Source: Fibrobacteria bacterium
Lineage (GTDB): Bacteria > Fibrobacterota > Fibrobacteria > UBA11236
Direction of reading: 5' to 3'
Length of the DNA: 64,000 bases
NCBI GenBank assembly: GCA_025360005.1
Contig: JANYDA010000017.1
Coordinates: forward strand, 1-64,000
Shown here: positions 16,982 to 25,760 of the stretch, one piece after another
How positions within the stretch are numbered: the first letter of the stretch is position 1
How the letters are laid out: every line of letters starts with the position of its first letter
Translations under genes and position numbers: made by a program
The notes under the pieces: model-generated
The model's input: only the letters and a program-made list of their open reading frames with translations
What the model was told of the DNA's origin: nothing
The model's database searches: none

Positions 16982-18816
16982 TGGGTAATGCAAAGCGCGG
17001 CATGCAGGGCCATGGGGAGAGCGATGCGAACATGCAAGGGGTCCCGCCAGGCCGGCGGAAACAGCGCGGCTACGTGCTCCTGCTGACCCTGGTGGTGCTG
17101 GGCGCGGTGATGACGCTGGGGCTGTCCATGCTCACCAACGTATCGTCGGGCCGCAAGCTGGCTACGGAATCCAGGAAAGGATCGCAATCCCGCTATGCCG
17201 CCGAATCCGCCATCGCCATGGTCATCAACCGCACCGCCAATTCCGTGGACAGCAACGGCTTCCTGGTGGAATTCCCTTCCACCACCGTAAACCTTTACGG
17301 GCACAACGTTGTGGTCACCAGCGATATGGAGACGCTCCCCTCCGGCGCGGAGCGCATGGACAGCATCCGCACCAAGTTCGATCTCCTGACCTTCCGGTCC
17401 TATACCAACATCGAAGCGGTTTCCACGGACACGTCCACGGGCTCGCGCGCGCGCATCCGCCAGCGCATCGCCTTCGATCAATACCCCATTTTCCAGTTCG
17501 CCACCTATTGGGAAGGGGTGATGCTGCTGGATCCGGGATCAAACATGTCCATCAACGGACGGGTGCATTGCAACGCGCGCGTCAAGCTTTTCCCCTGGAG
17601 CCTGCTTTCCCTGGAAGACTGGTTCACCTCGCCCTGCGACATCTGGAACATGAAGAGCGCCGCCGGCTCGGGCATCCGGTTCAAGGGCGTGGACGGCGTG
17701 CTGGGCACCTACATGACGCCTCCCAACGCTTTCACCCCGGTGGATACTCCCTTTTACGGCGGCGTCAAGCGGATGCGGGTGGCCTACGGCAGCCAAGTCC
17801 CCGTTTTCAAGATGCCCATCGGCACGCGCAACGCCATCCTCATAGTCCAACCCAAGAACGTGGACGACAAAGGCCAATCCGGGTTCACGGAGAATACCAC
17901 CTCCAAGAAACAGAAGTTCGTCTACAAGGCCGATCTCATCTACCGCAAACGTAACGCGGCCGGTACCCTGATCAAGGCATGGTACCGCAATCTGGCGGAC
18001 GGCAGCGAGGCTGCCGAATCGGGGGCTTCCAACGCCAGCCTGAATAACGCCCTGGTGAACCCGCCGGGCAACCCCAACCCGGATCTTTTGTACGACTTCG
18101 GCGATCAGACTTGGATGAACGCCACCTTCATAGACATGTCCAAATTCTTCCTGGCCTCCACCCTGCCCGCCGATCAGGTCATCTACCTGGAGGGCCGCTT
18201 CAACGCCTCCGCCGCGCCCATCACCCGGGACGTCTTCGTGCTGTACAACGCAAGCACGCTGGGCCGCAACATCACCTTCGCCTCCAATTGCCCCGTTTAC
18301 ATCTGGGGCAACTTCAACAAGACCGCCACCAAGTCCGCCGCCATCGCCGCGGACATCATCAGCGTGCTGTCGCCGGGCTGGAACCCGTCCTACACCGCCG
18401 GCACCGCCACCCGCGCGGCCCAGAACGACGAGGTCTACGCATGCCTGCTGGGAGGCGTGCGCCGCGCCCGCGTGCATCCCGCCTGGAACGATCCCGCCGA
18501 TCCCGATTATTACAACTGGAACCAGGATGACAACGCCAGCTATTCGGATCGCATCGGGCAGCCGCACAACCACATGTCCCTGATGGAGGACTGGACCGGC
18601 AAAACCCTCACCTTCTCCGGCTCCCAAGTGGCGCTCTGGCGCTGCCTCTACAGTACCGGACAGTTCCGCTGGAACCCCGGCAACAACGTTTACGTCCAGC
18701 CCACGCGCGCCTTCACCTTCGACACGCGCTACAACTCCCTCAAGAACATGCCCCCCGGCACCCCCACGGTGATCTCGCCGTTCAACCTGGATTATTACGA
18801 GATCCACGAAGAGTGA
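16981..18816 (+). CDS. PilX-like pilus assembly protein with large C-terminal domain
   Basis: Residues 28-50 (KQRGYVLLLTLVVLGAVMTLGLSML) form a prepilin-like hydrophobic segment without the usual Glu at position 5, as in PilX and GspK. The following helix has the PilX trait SRYAAESAIAMVINRTAN. Then comes a long domain of some 500 residues, rich in Asn, Trp and Gly, which is much larger than ordinary PilX (about 200 residues) and may present a binding module at the pilus tip (inference). The ATG overlaps the last base of the PilW-like stop codon. The first 26 residues are hydrophilic and perhaps not all translated; an ATG at 17032 is an alternative. Confidence 0.82.
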   Translation: MGNAKRGMQGHGESDANMQGVPPGRRKQRGYVLLLTLVVLGAVMTLGLSMLTNVSSGRKLATESRKGSQSRYAAESAIAMVINRTANSVDSNGFLVEFPSTTVNLYGHNVVVTSDMETLPSGAERMDSIRTKFDLLTFRSYTNIEAVSTDTSTGSRARIRQRIAFDQYPIFQFATYWEGVMLLDPGSNMSINGRVHCNARVKLFPWSLLSLEDWFTSPCDIWNMKSAAGSGIRFKGVDGVLGTYMTPPNAFTPVDTPFYGGVKRMRVAYGSQVPVFKMPIGTRNAILIVQPKNVDDKGQSGFTENTTSKKQKFVYKADLIYRKRNAAGTLIKAWYRNLADGSEAAESGASNASLNNALVNPPGNPNPDLLYDFGDQTWMNATFIDMSKFFLASTLPADQVIYLEGRFNASAAPITRDVFVLYNASTLGRNITFASNCPVYIWGNFNKTATKSAAIAADIISVLSPGWNPSYTAGTATRAAQNDEVYACLLGGVRRARVHPAWNDPADPDYYNWNQDDNASYSDRIGQPHNHMSLMEDWTGKTLTFSGSQVALWRCLYSTGQFRWNPGNNVYVQPTRAFTFDTRYNSLKNMPPGTPTVISPFNLDYYEIHEE

Positions 18817-19037
18817 ACGGTACCGATCGCAACGGCTACCGGCGCCCGGATAAATTAAAATGCCGGGAAGGCAAATAAGCGCCGATCCGGCTCCCCGCCC
18901 CCAAGAGACCGTAATCTTCCCATCAACTTCCCCAAAGACTTCCACTCGATTTACGCATGCTTGACTGGCTGCCCGGTCCCGCCTCCGGGCATAATGAGAA
19001 AAACCCGAATCATTGATCCCATCGGAGTACCCAAGTA
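18817..19037. other. Gap between the pilin operon and paralogue B
   Basis: Nothing coding is seen. A short inverted repeat GCCCGG/CCGGGC near 18971-18990 precedes CATAAT, which could be the -10 element of the next gene. Confidence 0.35.
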
Positions 19038-19565
19038 ATGGCCGACGAGAACGAAAACAATCTGGTCCAACGGGGCCGCGAAGACCGTCGCACCCTGGAG
19101 AAGATGCGCCGCAAGCTCGCCACCTCCGGGCAAATGGGCAAGAACGATGTCATCAAGTTGAAGAAGACCAAGAAAGGCATGCGCATCTGGCCTGCGGCCA
19201 TCGCCGCGGCCGCGATCCTGGTGGGAGTCAACTTCATGCTGAATACGCAGCAGGATAAGATCGTCGGCACCATCGGCGGGAAGGCTTCCCAGAAAGCGGC
19301 GCTGGCTCCGCCCGCGGGAACCTCGCTGGATGATCAGGCGCGCTTCTGGGCCTACGCCAGTTACGATATTCCCAAACTGAAAGCCAAATTCAAGATCCCG
19401 AAAGGATCGGTCATCGATCCCGTCGCCGCCTATGCGAATCTTGAAAAAATCCTCGCCGACAACCTCGGCGTGGAGGTCCGCAAGGAAATCTTCACCATCC
19501 AGCAAAGCGCTCCCCCTCCCGTGCTCGCCAAGAAAATCGGCGCGAAGCCCCAAGCCGCCGAGTGA
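19038..19565 (+). CDS. Single-pass membrane protein downstream of the minor-pilin operon (paralogue B)
   Basis: The 175-residue protein repeats the plan of the gene at 14803-15279: a charged N part with TLEKMRRKLA, one membrane helix (WPAAIAAAAILVGVNFML) and a soluble C part containing LAPPAGTSLDDQARFWAYA and KFKIPKGSVIDPVAAYANLEKIL. Identity across the LAPPAG...FWA stretch is high; the linkers differ. No known family is recognised. Its placement on the far side of the pilin genes suggests both paralogues serve the same machine. It is preceded by its own likely promoter region and followed by a hairpin (19573-19587) without a T run. Confidence 0.8.
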   Translation: MADENENNLVQRGREDRRTLEKMRRKLATSGQMGKNDVIKLKKTKKGMRIWPAAIAAAAILVGVNFMLNTQQDKIVGTIGGKASQKAALAPPAGTSLDDQARFWAYASYDIPKLKAKFKIPKGSVIDPVAAYANLEKILADNLGVEVRKEIFTIQQSAPPPVLAKKIGAKPQAAE

Positions 19566-19669
19566 TCGCCTCCGGGGCTTAGCCCCGAGAACCCGATTCT
19601 CCCAGGCCCAAGCAACCGCCGCCGCATCCCCCCACAGCCGCCGGCCGGCTTAAGAGAAAGCCCTCATCC

Positions 19670-19702
19670 ATAAGCCCGCCCTCCCGTTTGACGGGTTTAT
19701 GA
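19670..19702. repeat. Imperfect palindrome upstream of tetR
   Basis: CATAAGCCCG and CGGGTTTATG face each other around a 13-base loop; all ten positions pair if one G-T pair is allowed. It overlaps the proposed -35 element of the regulator gene and could be a terminator-like hairpin or a second regulatory site. Confidence 0.45.
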
Positions 19703-19722
19703 TTTCAGTTTACACTGTTAAC
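19688..19722 (+). promoter_or_regulatory. tetR promoter with overlapping operator
   Basis: TTGACG (19688-19693) and TACACT (19711-19716) are separated by 17 bases. A 15-bp near-palindrome, GTTTACACTGTTAAC (19708-19722), covers the -10 box and ends one base before the ATG, so transcription would start at or next to the ATG and the message may be leaderless. The same 15-mer with one change lies upstream of the TonB receptor gene. Confidence 0.65.
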
Positions 19723-19723
19723 T

Positions 19724-20308
19724 ATGTCCGATTTGCGGGAGCGCATCCTGGAATGCGCCTTGGACCTGTACCTGGAGCACGGCCTCAAGGGGATTTCCAT
19801 GCGCCACGTAGGGGACAAGCTGAGAGTGAGCGCCACCGCCATCTACCGGCATTACCGCAACAAGGAGGACCTGGTTCACAACGTCATCGGGGAGGCGGTG
19901 AAGGTATTCGGCGGCTACCTGTTCCCGGCGCTGTCGGCCAAAACCCCGGAGGAGCGGTATCTCAAGGGTTGCGAAGCCTATCTCGACTTCGCCCTGGAGA
20001 AGAGCAAATACTACGACGTGATCTTCATAGTCCCGTCCCAATTGGGTAAAGAGGGGCTCCCGGAAGAACTCCACCGGCAGAGCATGGCCACTTTCCAATT
20101 CCTGGTGGACCGCGTGCAGGAATGCATGGAGTCCGGGTTCTTCCAGAAGGACGATGCCTTCTCCGTGGCCATGACCATCTGGGCGCATGGGCACGGCCTG
20201 GTCTCCATCTACCTGGCCAAGAAATCCCCTTTGGACGAATCCGGATTCCGGAAACTGTTCTGGGAGTCCCACCAGCGGTTGTTGCACGGCCTGCGTTCTC
20301 CGGCTTAA
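19724..20308 (+). CDS. TetR-family transcriptional regulator
   Basis: This 194-residue protein has the TetR N-terminal helix-turn-helix (ERILECALDLYLEHGLKGISMRHVGDKLRVSATAIYRHYRNKEDLV) and an all-helical ligand/dimer domain. TetR proteins are usually repressors released by a small ligand. The operator-like 15-mer at its own promoter and a near copy (20335-20349) before the next gene show that it probably controls itself and the downstream TonB-dependent receptor operon. No Shine-Dalgarno is visible, which agrees with a leaderless message. The ligand is not predictable from sequence. Confidence 0.88.
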   Translation: MSDLRERILECALDLYLEHGLKGISMRHVGDKLRVSATAIYRHYRNKEDLVHNVIGEAVKVFGGYLFPALSAKTPEERYLKGCEAYLDFALEKSKYYDVIFIVPSQLGKEGLPEELHRQSMATFQFLVDRVQECMESGFFQKDDAFSVAMTIWAHGHGLVSIYLAKKSPLDESGFRKLFWESHQRLLHGLRSPA

Positions 20309-20313
20309 CGACC

Positions 20314-20349
20314 TTGACACCGGCCAAACCGCATGTTTACATTGTTAAC
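20314..20349 (+). promoter_or_regulatory. Promoter and TetR operator of the TonB receptor operon
   Basis: TTGACA (20314-20319) and TACATT (20338-20343) are spaced by 18 bases. GTTTACATTGTTAAC (20335-20349) overlaps the -10 box and differs at one base from the site upstream of tetR. Binding there would block transcription of the receptor. Confidence 0.7.
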
Positions 20350-20391
20350 CTGCTTTGCGGGGCCTTTCTCCGTGTGCGATGGCGAGGACGC

Positions 20392-23010
20392 ATGATTCAC
20401 GGCAACGGATCGGGAAAGGCCGCCCATGGGGCGGGCCTGGGCGCAGCCGGATGGGGCTTTGCGCTCCGCGCCGCGCTGGCCGCCGCGCTCGCCGCCGGCT
20501 TCCCCTCCCGCGCGAACGCCGCGGCGCCGACGGTAACGTCTCCGGCCGCCAGCGCAGCGGCAGCCGCCAAAGCCGCCGCAACCGTCCGCCTCCAAGGTAA
20601 CTTGCACGATACCTCATTCCCGGCCGCCGCGACCGTGCGCCTGGAAATCCTGGAAACGGGGGATACCCTCGACTTCGTTTCCGGCCTGCCCTTCCGCGTG
20701 GACCTGCCGCGTGACACGGTATGGAACCTTTGCTTCAGCGCGCCCGCCGCACTGGCCCGGGACAGCGGAACGGGGAAACCGGGCCCGGCTGCCGCGGAGA
20801 AAACCTCCGGCCCCGGCGAGCCCGCCCCGCGCCTGGAAAAGTGCTATGAAATCCGTTACCTGGGCGGGGACACCGCCTTCAGCGCGGAGATAGGGGAGGG
20901 CCCCGCCGTAGTGGTGGAAGCCCCCACGGAGACCGGGACCACGACGGCCGCGCCCGCAGCGGACACCGCAGCCGAAGCGGAAACGGGGACCTTCAAATCG
21001 GAAGAGGCCGTGCAGCTCAAGAAGGTCCTGGTGCGGGCCCAGCGCGCGCCCAAGCGGTCCCTGGGCAAATCCACCGTCTCCGCCAAGCTCATCAAGCGCA
21101 TGCCGGGCCTGGCCGAAGCCGACGTGATCCGTTCCATCCAGGCCCTGCCGGGCGTGGTGGCCAGTTCGGATTTCTCCACCAAGATCTATGTGCGCGGGGG
21201 CGGATCGGATCAGAACCTGATCCTGCTGGACAAGGCCGTGGTCTATTCGCCGGTGCATTTCTTCGGACTGTTCTCCACCTTCCTGGTGGAAGGCATCGAC
21301 GAAGTCAACTTCTACAAGGGCGGTTTCCCGCCCGAATACGGCAACCGCCTGTCTTCGGTTTTGGACATCAAGTCCCGCCAAGGCGGCAAGGACACGGCGG
21401 ATAGCTGGGTCAAGGGATCCTCGGTCAAGGTGAGCACTTTCGCATCGCAATTGCACACGGAAGGCAAGCAGGGGCCGGTGCGCTGGCTGGTGGCGGGACG
21501 GCGCACCTATATCGACCAGGTCCTGAGCGCCTTGCGCGATCAGGGGCTGACGGATCTGGATCTGAATTATTTCTTTTACGATCTGCAGGGCAACGTCCAC
21601 TACGACATAGACAAGAACAAGGGCCTGATGCTCTCCTGGTACAACGGCCGCGATCTCCTGGATTTCACGCCCTTCAAGGTGGAGTGGGGCAATACCGTGA
21701 TCCCCTTGAACTACTCGCAAACCATCTCCAAGCAATGGTCCACCCAGGTAACGGCCGCCTACAGCCATTTCAGCCAGAAGTTCGGGCTGGAGAACATCTT
21801 CGAATTCTACAACCGCATCGTCACCGCCAATTACAAGCAGTCGGTGGAATACTCCGGGTTGGACGATCACCGTCTGACCATGGGCGTGGATCTGAATTGG
21901 ATGCAGACCATCTTCAGCAACGACCAGATCATCGCCAAGGTCAAGGTCCGCGACTATACCGGGTTCTGGCTCAACAGCCTTTTCGCCCAGGACAAATGGA
22001 CGGCCGGCCAGGCCGAGCTTACGTCCGGCCTGCGCCTGACGCTTTCCACCACCTTGGACGAACCCGGCATCGAACCGCGCGTTTCCCTCAAGTACAAGCT
22101 GCCGCACAACCAATCGTTGGATTTCCACACGGGCTATTACCTGCAGTACATCAACTCCATCCAGTTCTCGGATCAGGAGAACCTGAACGAATTCTATTAT
22201 CCGGCCAAGAAGGTGACCTACCGCACCGTGGAGCCCACCTCCTCCCTGCTATTCTCGGCGGGTTACGGGGCGGACAAGGTGCGCGGCCAATGGGACATGA
22301 CCCTGGAAGGCTACTATAAGACGCTGAACCACCTGGTGGTGTTCGCGCCCAACGATACCCCGGATTCCATCGCACTCAATACGAATCGTACGCTCGGGGA
22401 TCTGTTCAAGGAGGCCCAGGGCTACAGCTACGGTTTCGAGGCCGCCCTGCGCCGGCCGGAGGGCACCGTCTTCGGCGGGGTATCCTATTCCAACGGAACC
22501 TCCGTGATACGGGAGGACAACAACGACAAAGCCTACTTTCCCTCCTGGCACCAGCCCCACAGCTTCAAAGGGGATCTGGCCGTCAACATCACCGGCAAGG
22601 ACGGGCTATGGCTGAGGAACAACCGCAAATACCTGCGCATGTCCACGCAGTTGAAATACGCCACCGGGCTGCCGTACACCGAATACATCGGCTACATGAA
22701 CGCCCATCTGCTCGATCAGAACCAGGGACTGGAGGCGGGCGGGCCCAATCCGGAGTTCCAGGACAATCTCAACCTCTTGCAGGGCAATCGCAACGCGGCC
22801 TTTGTCCCCGCCTATTTCCGCTGGGACGTGAAGGCGATCGATTGGGGCAGGGAAGGCAAATGGAATTTCTCCTGGACCATCCTCAACGTTACCGGCCACA
22901 AGAACATCTTCTTCTATACCTACCAGCGGCAGAACAATCCTCCCACGCGCACCGAGATCACGCAATTCCCCTTCTTCCCATTCCTGGTCAACTATGAATA
23001 CTACTTCTGA
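20392..23010 (+). CDS. TonB-dependent outer-membrane receptor
   Basis: This 872-residue protein has a long signal peptide ending near FPSRANA, an N-terminal beta-sandwich-like domain (about 60-190), a plug (KRMPGLAEADVIRSIQALPGVV, KIYVRGGGSDQNLILLDKAVVY) and a barrel that ends VNYEYYF with the expected terminal Phe. It moves a ligand across the outer membrane using TonB energy. The ATG at 20392 follows GGCGAGGA; the frame is open further upstream but passes through the promoter and operator. It overlaps the lipoprotein gene by 17 bases and precedes a complete TonB2-type system, so receptor and motor are probably one regulon under the TetR protein. Ligand unknown. Confidence 0.9.
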   Translation: MIHGNGSGKAAHGAGLGAAGWGFALRAALAAALAAGFPSRANAAAPTVTSPAASAAAAAKAAATVRLQGNLHDTSFPAAATVRLEILETGDTLDFVSGLPFRVDLPRDTVWNLCFSAPAALARDSGTGKPGPAAAEKTSGPGEPAPRLEKCYEIRYLGGDTAFSAEIGEGPAVVVEAPTETGTTTAAPAADTAAEAETGTFKSEEAVQLKKVLVRAQRAPKRSLGKSTVSAKLIKRMPGLAEADVIRSIQALPGVVASSDFSTKIYVRGGGSDQNLILLDKAVVYSPVHFFGLFSTFLVEGIDEVNFYKGGFPPEYGNRLSSVLDIKSRQGGKDTADSWVKGSSVKVSTFASQLHTEGKQGPVRWLVAGRRTYIDQVLSALRDQGLTDLDLNYFFYDLQGNVHYDIDKNKGLMLSWYNGRDLLDFTPFKVEWGNTVIPLNYSQTISKQWSTQVTAAYSHFSQKFGLENIFEFYNRIVTANYKQSVEYSGLDDHRLTMGVDLNWMQTIFSNDQIIAKVKVRDYTGFWLNSLFAQDKWTAGQAELTSGLRLTLSTTLDEPGIEPRVSLKYKLPHNQSLDFHTGYYLQYINSIQFSDQENLNEFYYPAKKVTYRTVEPTSSLLFSAGYGADKVRGQWDMTLEGYYKTLNHLVVFAPNDTPDSIALNTNRTLGDLFKEAQGYSYGFEAALRRPEGTVFGGVSYSNGTSVIREDNNDKAYFPSWHQPHSFKGDLAVNITGKDGLWLRNNRKYLRMSTQLKYATGLPYTEYIGYMNAHLLDQNQGLEAGGPNPEFQDNLNLLQGNRNAAFVPAYFRWDVKAIDWGREGKWNFSWTILNVTGHKNIFFYTYQRQNNPPTRTEITQFPFFPFLVNYEYYF

Positions 23011-24691
23011 CCGCCGCCGCAGCCGCTCCGGGATCCTGGCCGCCGCAGCCGCGCTGGCCCTGGGAAGCTGCATCCAGGGTCCTTGGGATTATTATCCCCA
23101 CAATCCGCCGCCCTTCCGCGGGGTGTACCTGAACGGTTATGTGTTGGCCGGCAAGCCCGTCGACAATGTCTGCTTCGAGCGCGTGCTGGATCTTTCCGAA
23201 GAGGCCACCCAGGCCTTCGCCTTCTATGACAGCGCGGACGTGCGCATCGCGGGCCATTTCTCCAACGCCGACAGCCTGGTGCTGACCCCGGTGGTGGACA
23301 CGCCCAATTGCTTCCGGGGCGATACGGCCGCCTTAGCGGAAAAGGACCAGGAATATCGTCTGAGCGCGCGCTTCCATTGGGACAGCGCCGGAAGCAAGGT
23401 GGTTTCCGTGCTTACGGCTACCGCGCGGGTGCCCACCATGTTCAGCATCCATCGCACCGCCGCCGCGCCCAGTTTCGCCAAGACGGGGGGCGTACCGTCC
23501 AACATCTTCTCCATCCCCTTCTTCCTGAGCCTGCCGCCCAACGTGCAGGCGCCGCTGATCAAGGAATACGGGGACTCGCTGGGCAAATACCAGACCGACA
23601 CCACCGGCGTGGGCAAGTACCTGGCGGCCAACGGCCAGCGGATCCAGAAGCGATTGCTCGGCCTTCTGGAGAACGATCATTTCGTTTACCATGAAGGCGA
23701 TACCCTCTTCTACCTCAACGGCGCGCTCAACACCCTTTCCCATTACTACTCATCCGATCGTTCCGCGGACGTGGGAGCGGTGCTGATAACGCAGCGCTTC
23801 GACTCCAACAGCTCCCGTCCGGAAACGCGCTTCGACTCGCCCCTGGGAATAAAACCGGATTCTTCCCAATACTATTTTCCGGGCACCCTGAGGCGCCTGC
23901 TCATTTATCCGGACGCCAAGAACAACAATAGCTGGAACTTGCTTGACAGCATCGGCGTGGTCAACACCTGGTTCCACACGCTGCGGAACCGCCTGTATTT
24001 CTACGGCTTCGAAAAAGCCTATTACGATTACCTGAGCACGGTGGTGCAGACGCAAGGCGGCGGAGGCGGGGGGGTGGATCCGCGCATCAAGCCCAAATAC
24101 AACGTCATCGGCGGGAACGGCGCCTTCGTAGGCGGCATCCCCGACTCCTTCGACATCTATATCCAGACGGACTCCCTGACCAAGGCGTATCCTTTGCAGG
24201 CGACCCACGGCCTGTTCTGCGCCAAGGACGGCTGGGCGGACAGCAAGGATTGCCGGGAGTATTACCCGCGTTACTGCCGGGAACGGAATTACAAACCGGA
24301 AGATTGCGCCCAGGCCGCCGTCACCGCCTGCCTGATCGCGGACCTGACCGGGGATACCGCCTTGCATGCGCTCTGCGCCCCCGTGGCCGATAGCGCGCGC
24401 GGGAATGCCAACACCGTCCAAAGCGGCGAAAACCAATTCTGCCTGGAACAGGGATTCCCCGCGGACAAACCCGCCTGCGCGGGCGCCAACCGGCGTTGCC
24501 TGGAAACCCAAGGCAAGGACGATTGCAAGCGGGCGCTGTGGGATTATTGCCTGGATCATGATTGGCGGCCCGCCCAATGCGCGCCGGGCCTGGCCAGCTA
24601 TTGCCATGACAGGCCGAGATTGTCGGAAACCCTGTGCAGCCACGCGGACGCCTATTGCGCTGCGCATCCGGGGTCGGTGCTTTGCAAGTGA
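22994..24691 (+). CDS. Lipoprotein with C-terminal Cys-pair repeats, partner of the TonB receptor
   Basis: The signal peptide ends in LALGSC, so this 565-residue protein is a lipoprotein, probably at the outer membrane with the receptor whose gene it overlaps. Residues 30-160 look like an Ig-like or DUF4249-like beta domain; about 170-390 is unrecognised. From about residue 405 to the end come eight units with two Cys 8-16 residues apart, most starting with an aromatic-Cys pair (FCAKDGWADSKDC, YCRERNYKPEDC, YCLDHDWRPAQC, YCHDRPRLSETLC and YCAAHPGSVLC among them). This could form a disulfide-rich solenoid or bind metal. In Bacteroidota, TonB receptors are often paired with a surface lipoprotein that captures the ligand; the same role is inferred here. 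Confidence 0.8.
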   Translation: MNTTSDRRRSRSGILAAAAALALGSCIQGPWDYYPHNPPPFRGVYLNGYVLAGKPVDNVCFERVLDLSEEATQAFAFYDSADVRIAGHFSNADSLVLTPVVDTPNCFRGDTAALAEKDQEYRLSARFHWDSAGSKVVSVLTATARVPTMFSIHRTAAAPSFAKTGGVPSNIFSIPFFLSLPPNVQAPLIKEYGDSLGKYQTDTTGVGKYLAANGQRIQKRLLGLLENDHFVYHEGDTLFYLNGALNTLSHYYSSDRSADVGAVLITQRFDSNSSRPETRFDSPLGIKPDSSQYYFPGTLRRLLIYPDAKNNNSWNLLDSIGVVNTWFHTLRNRLYFYGFEKAYYDYLSTVVQTQGGGGGGVDPRIKPKYNVIGGNGAFVGGIPDSFDIYIQTDSLTKAYPLQATHGLFCAKDGWADSKDCREYYPRYCRERNYKPEDCAQAAVTACLIADLTGDTALHALCAPVADSARGNANTVQSGENQFCLEQGFPADKPACAGANRRCLETQGKDDCKRALWDYCLDHDWRPAQCAPGLASYCHDRPRLSETLCSHADAYCAAHPGSVLCK

Positions 24692-24776
24692 GCGAAGACC
24701 CCAAAAGGGGTCTGAGACAGCGTCGGCGGACTTGTCCCGCCGTACCGAGAATACAGGTGAACAGAGGAAGGAAGCC

Positions 24777-25760
24777 ATGATCAATTCGAACAGACCGAAG
24801 CCGGCTGCGGAGGCGCGGGCATACCCCTGCCTCCGCGCGCTGATCGCCGCCCTGGCGGTGGCCGCCTTTGTCCCCTTGGCGGGATTCGCCCAAGACGGGG
24901 ATGCGGCGGCCAAGCTCGAATCGGAAATCCAGAAAACCAAAGGCGAGATAGCCCAGGCCAAGAAGGACGCGCAGAAGGCGGAAGCCGAATTGCGCAAGAC
25001 CGACTCCCTGCTCAAGGATGAGAACGATCGCGCTTCCCAGGCGGAGGATCGCCAGGCCAAGGATCGCGATCGCAGGGAGAAGGAGAATGCCGCCCTGCAG
25101 GCCCATCTGCAGGAGACGCAGGCCAAAATCAACGCCGAGCGCTCCGGCTCCGGGCGCCGGCAGAACGCCGAGGACGAGATCAAGGCGCGCCAGAAACGGC
25201 TGGCGCAGGTGCTGGCCGGCTATTGCGATTCCTTGACGGCGCGCATCGAGGCCGGACCGCCTTGGGAGCGCGAGCCCCGCGTGGACCGGGCCAAGGCCCT
25301 GAAAAAGGATTTGGAAGCGGGATCGGCGACCGGCGAGGAAGGCTTCGCCCGCCTCAACGCCATCATCAAGGAAGAGATCAAGGGCGGCGATGAGATAGCC
25401 GTGCTGAACAAGCCGATCACGCGCAAGAACGGGGACGTGGTGAACGCGCAGGTGCTCAAGATCGGGAACCAGTGGATGGTGTACATGGACGAGGAAGGCA
25501 AGCGCTTCGGCATCCTGGAAAGGAACGCGGGAACGGGCGCCTGGGATTGGCGCGAGGATCCGGGCTTCGCCGAGAAGAATCGCATCAAGGCCGCCCTGGA
25601 AGTCAAATCGGCCAAGCGCCCGCCGCAGTTGGTGGCGCTGGATCTGGGCCTGGCATTGAACGCGCCCGCGGCCATCCCGGCCGCGGCGCAGGCGGCGTCC
25701 CCCGCCGTAGCACCTACGTTACCGGCTCCGAAAGCCGCCCCCGCGAAAGGAGGCCAATGA
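24777..25760 (+). CDS. DUF3450-type periplasmic coiled-coil protein of the TonB2 operon
   Basis: A signal peptide (CLRALIAALAVAAFVPLAGFAQ) is followed by a long coiled coil (about 35-125: LESEIQKTKGEIAQAKKDAQKAEAELRKTDSLL) and a small beta-rich domain with VLKIGNQWMVYMDEEGKRFGILE. This layout is that of DUF3450 proteins, which in marine gammaproteobacteria precede TtpC, ExbB2, ExbD2 and TonB2. AGAGGAAGG precedes the ATG at 24777. The stop overlaps the next gene (ATGA). It probably helps couple the TonB2 motor to the outer membrane; the exact role is not established. Confidence 0.82.
   Translation: MINSNRPKPAAEARAYPCLRALIAALAVAAFVPLAGFAQDGDAAAKLESEIQKTKGEIAQAKKDAQKAEAELRKTDSLLKDENDRASQAEDRQAKDRDRREKENAALQAHLQETQAKINAERSGSGRRQNAEDEIKARQKRLAQVLAGYCDSLTARIEAGPPWEREPRVDRAKALKKDLEAGSATGEEGFARLNAIIKEEIKGGDEIAVLNKPITRKNGDVVNAQVLKIGNQWMVYMDEEGKRFGILERNAGTGAWDWREDPGFAEKNRIKAALEVKSAKRPPQLVALDLGLALNAPAAIPAAAQAASPAVAPTLPAPKAAPAKGGQ

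Noticed and set aside
17539-18945. 468-codon open frame antisense to the PilX-like gene
   Set aside because: It mirrors the real gene, has no domain signature and its composition is typical of a shadow frame.
18961-18995. TTGACT...CATAAT as a sigma-70 promoter for paralogue B
   Set aside because: The spacer is about 23 bases, too long for a normal promoter; only the -10 part remains plausible.
20614-22128. 504-codon open frame antisense to the TonB receptor
   Set aside because: Composition is shadow-like (Gly, Gln, Asp, Val, His-rich), there is no motif, and the opposite strand holds a complete receptor.
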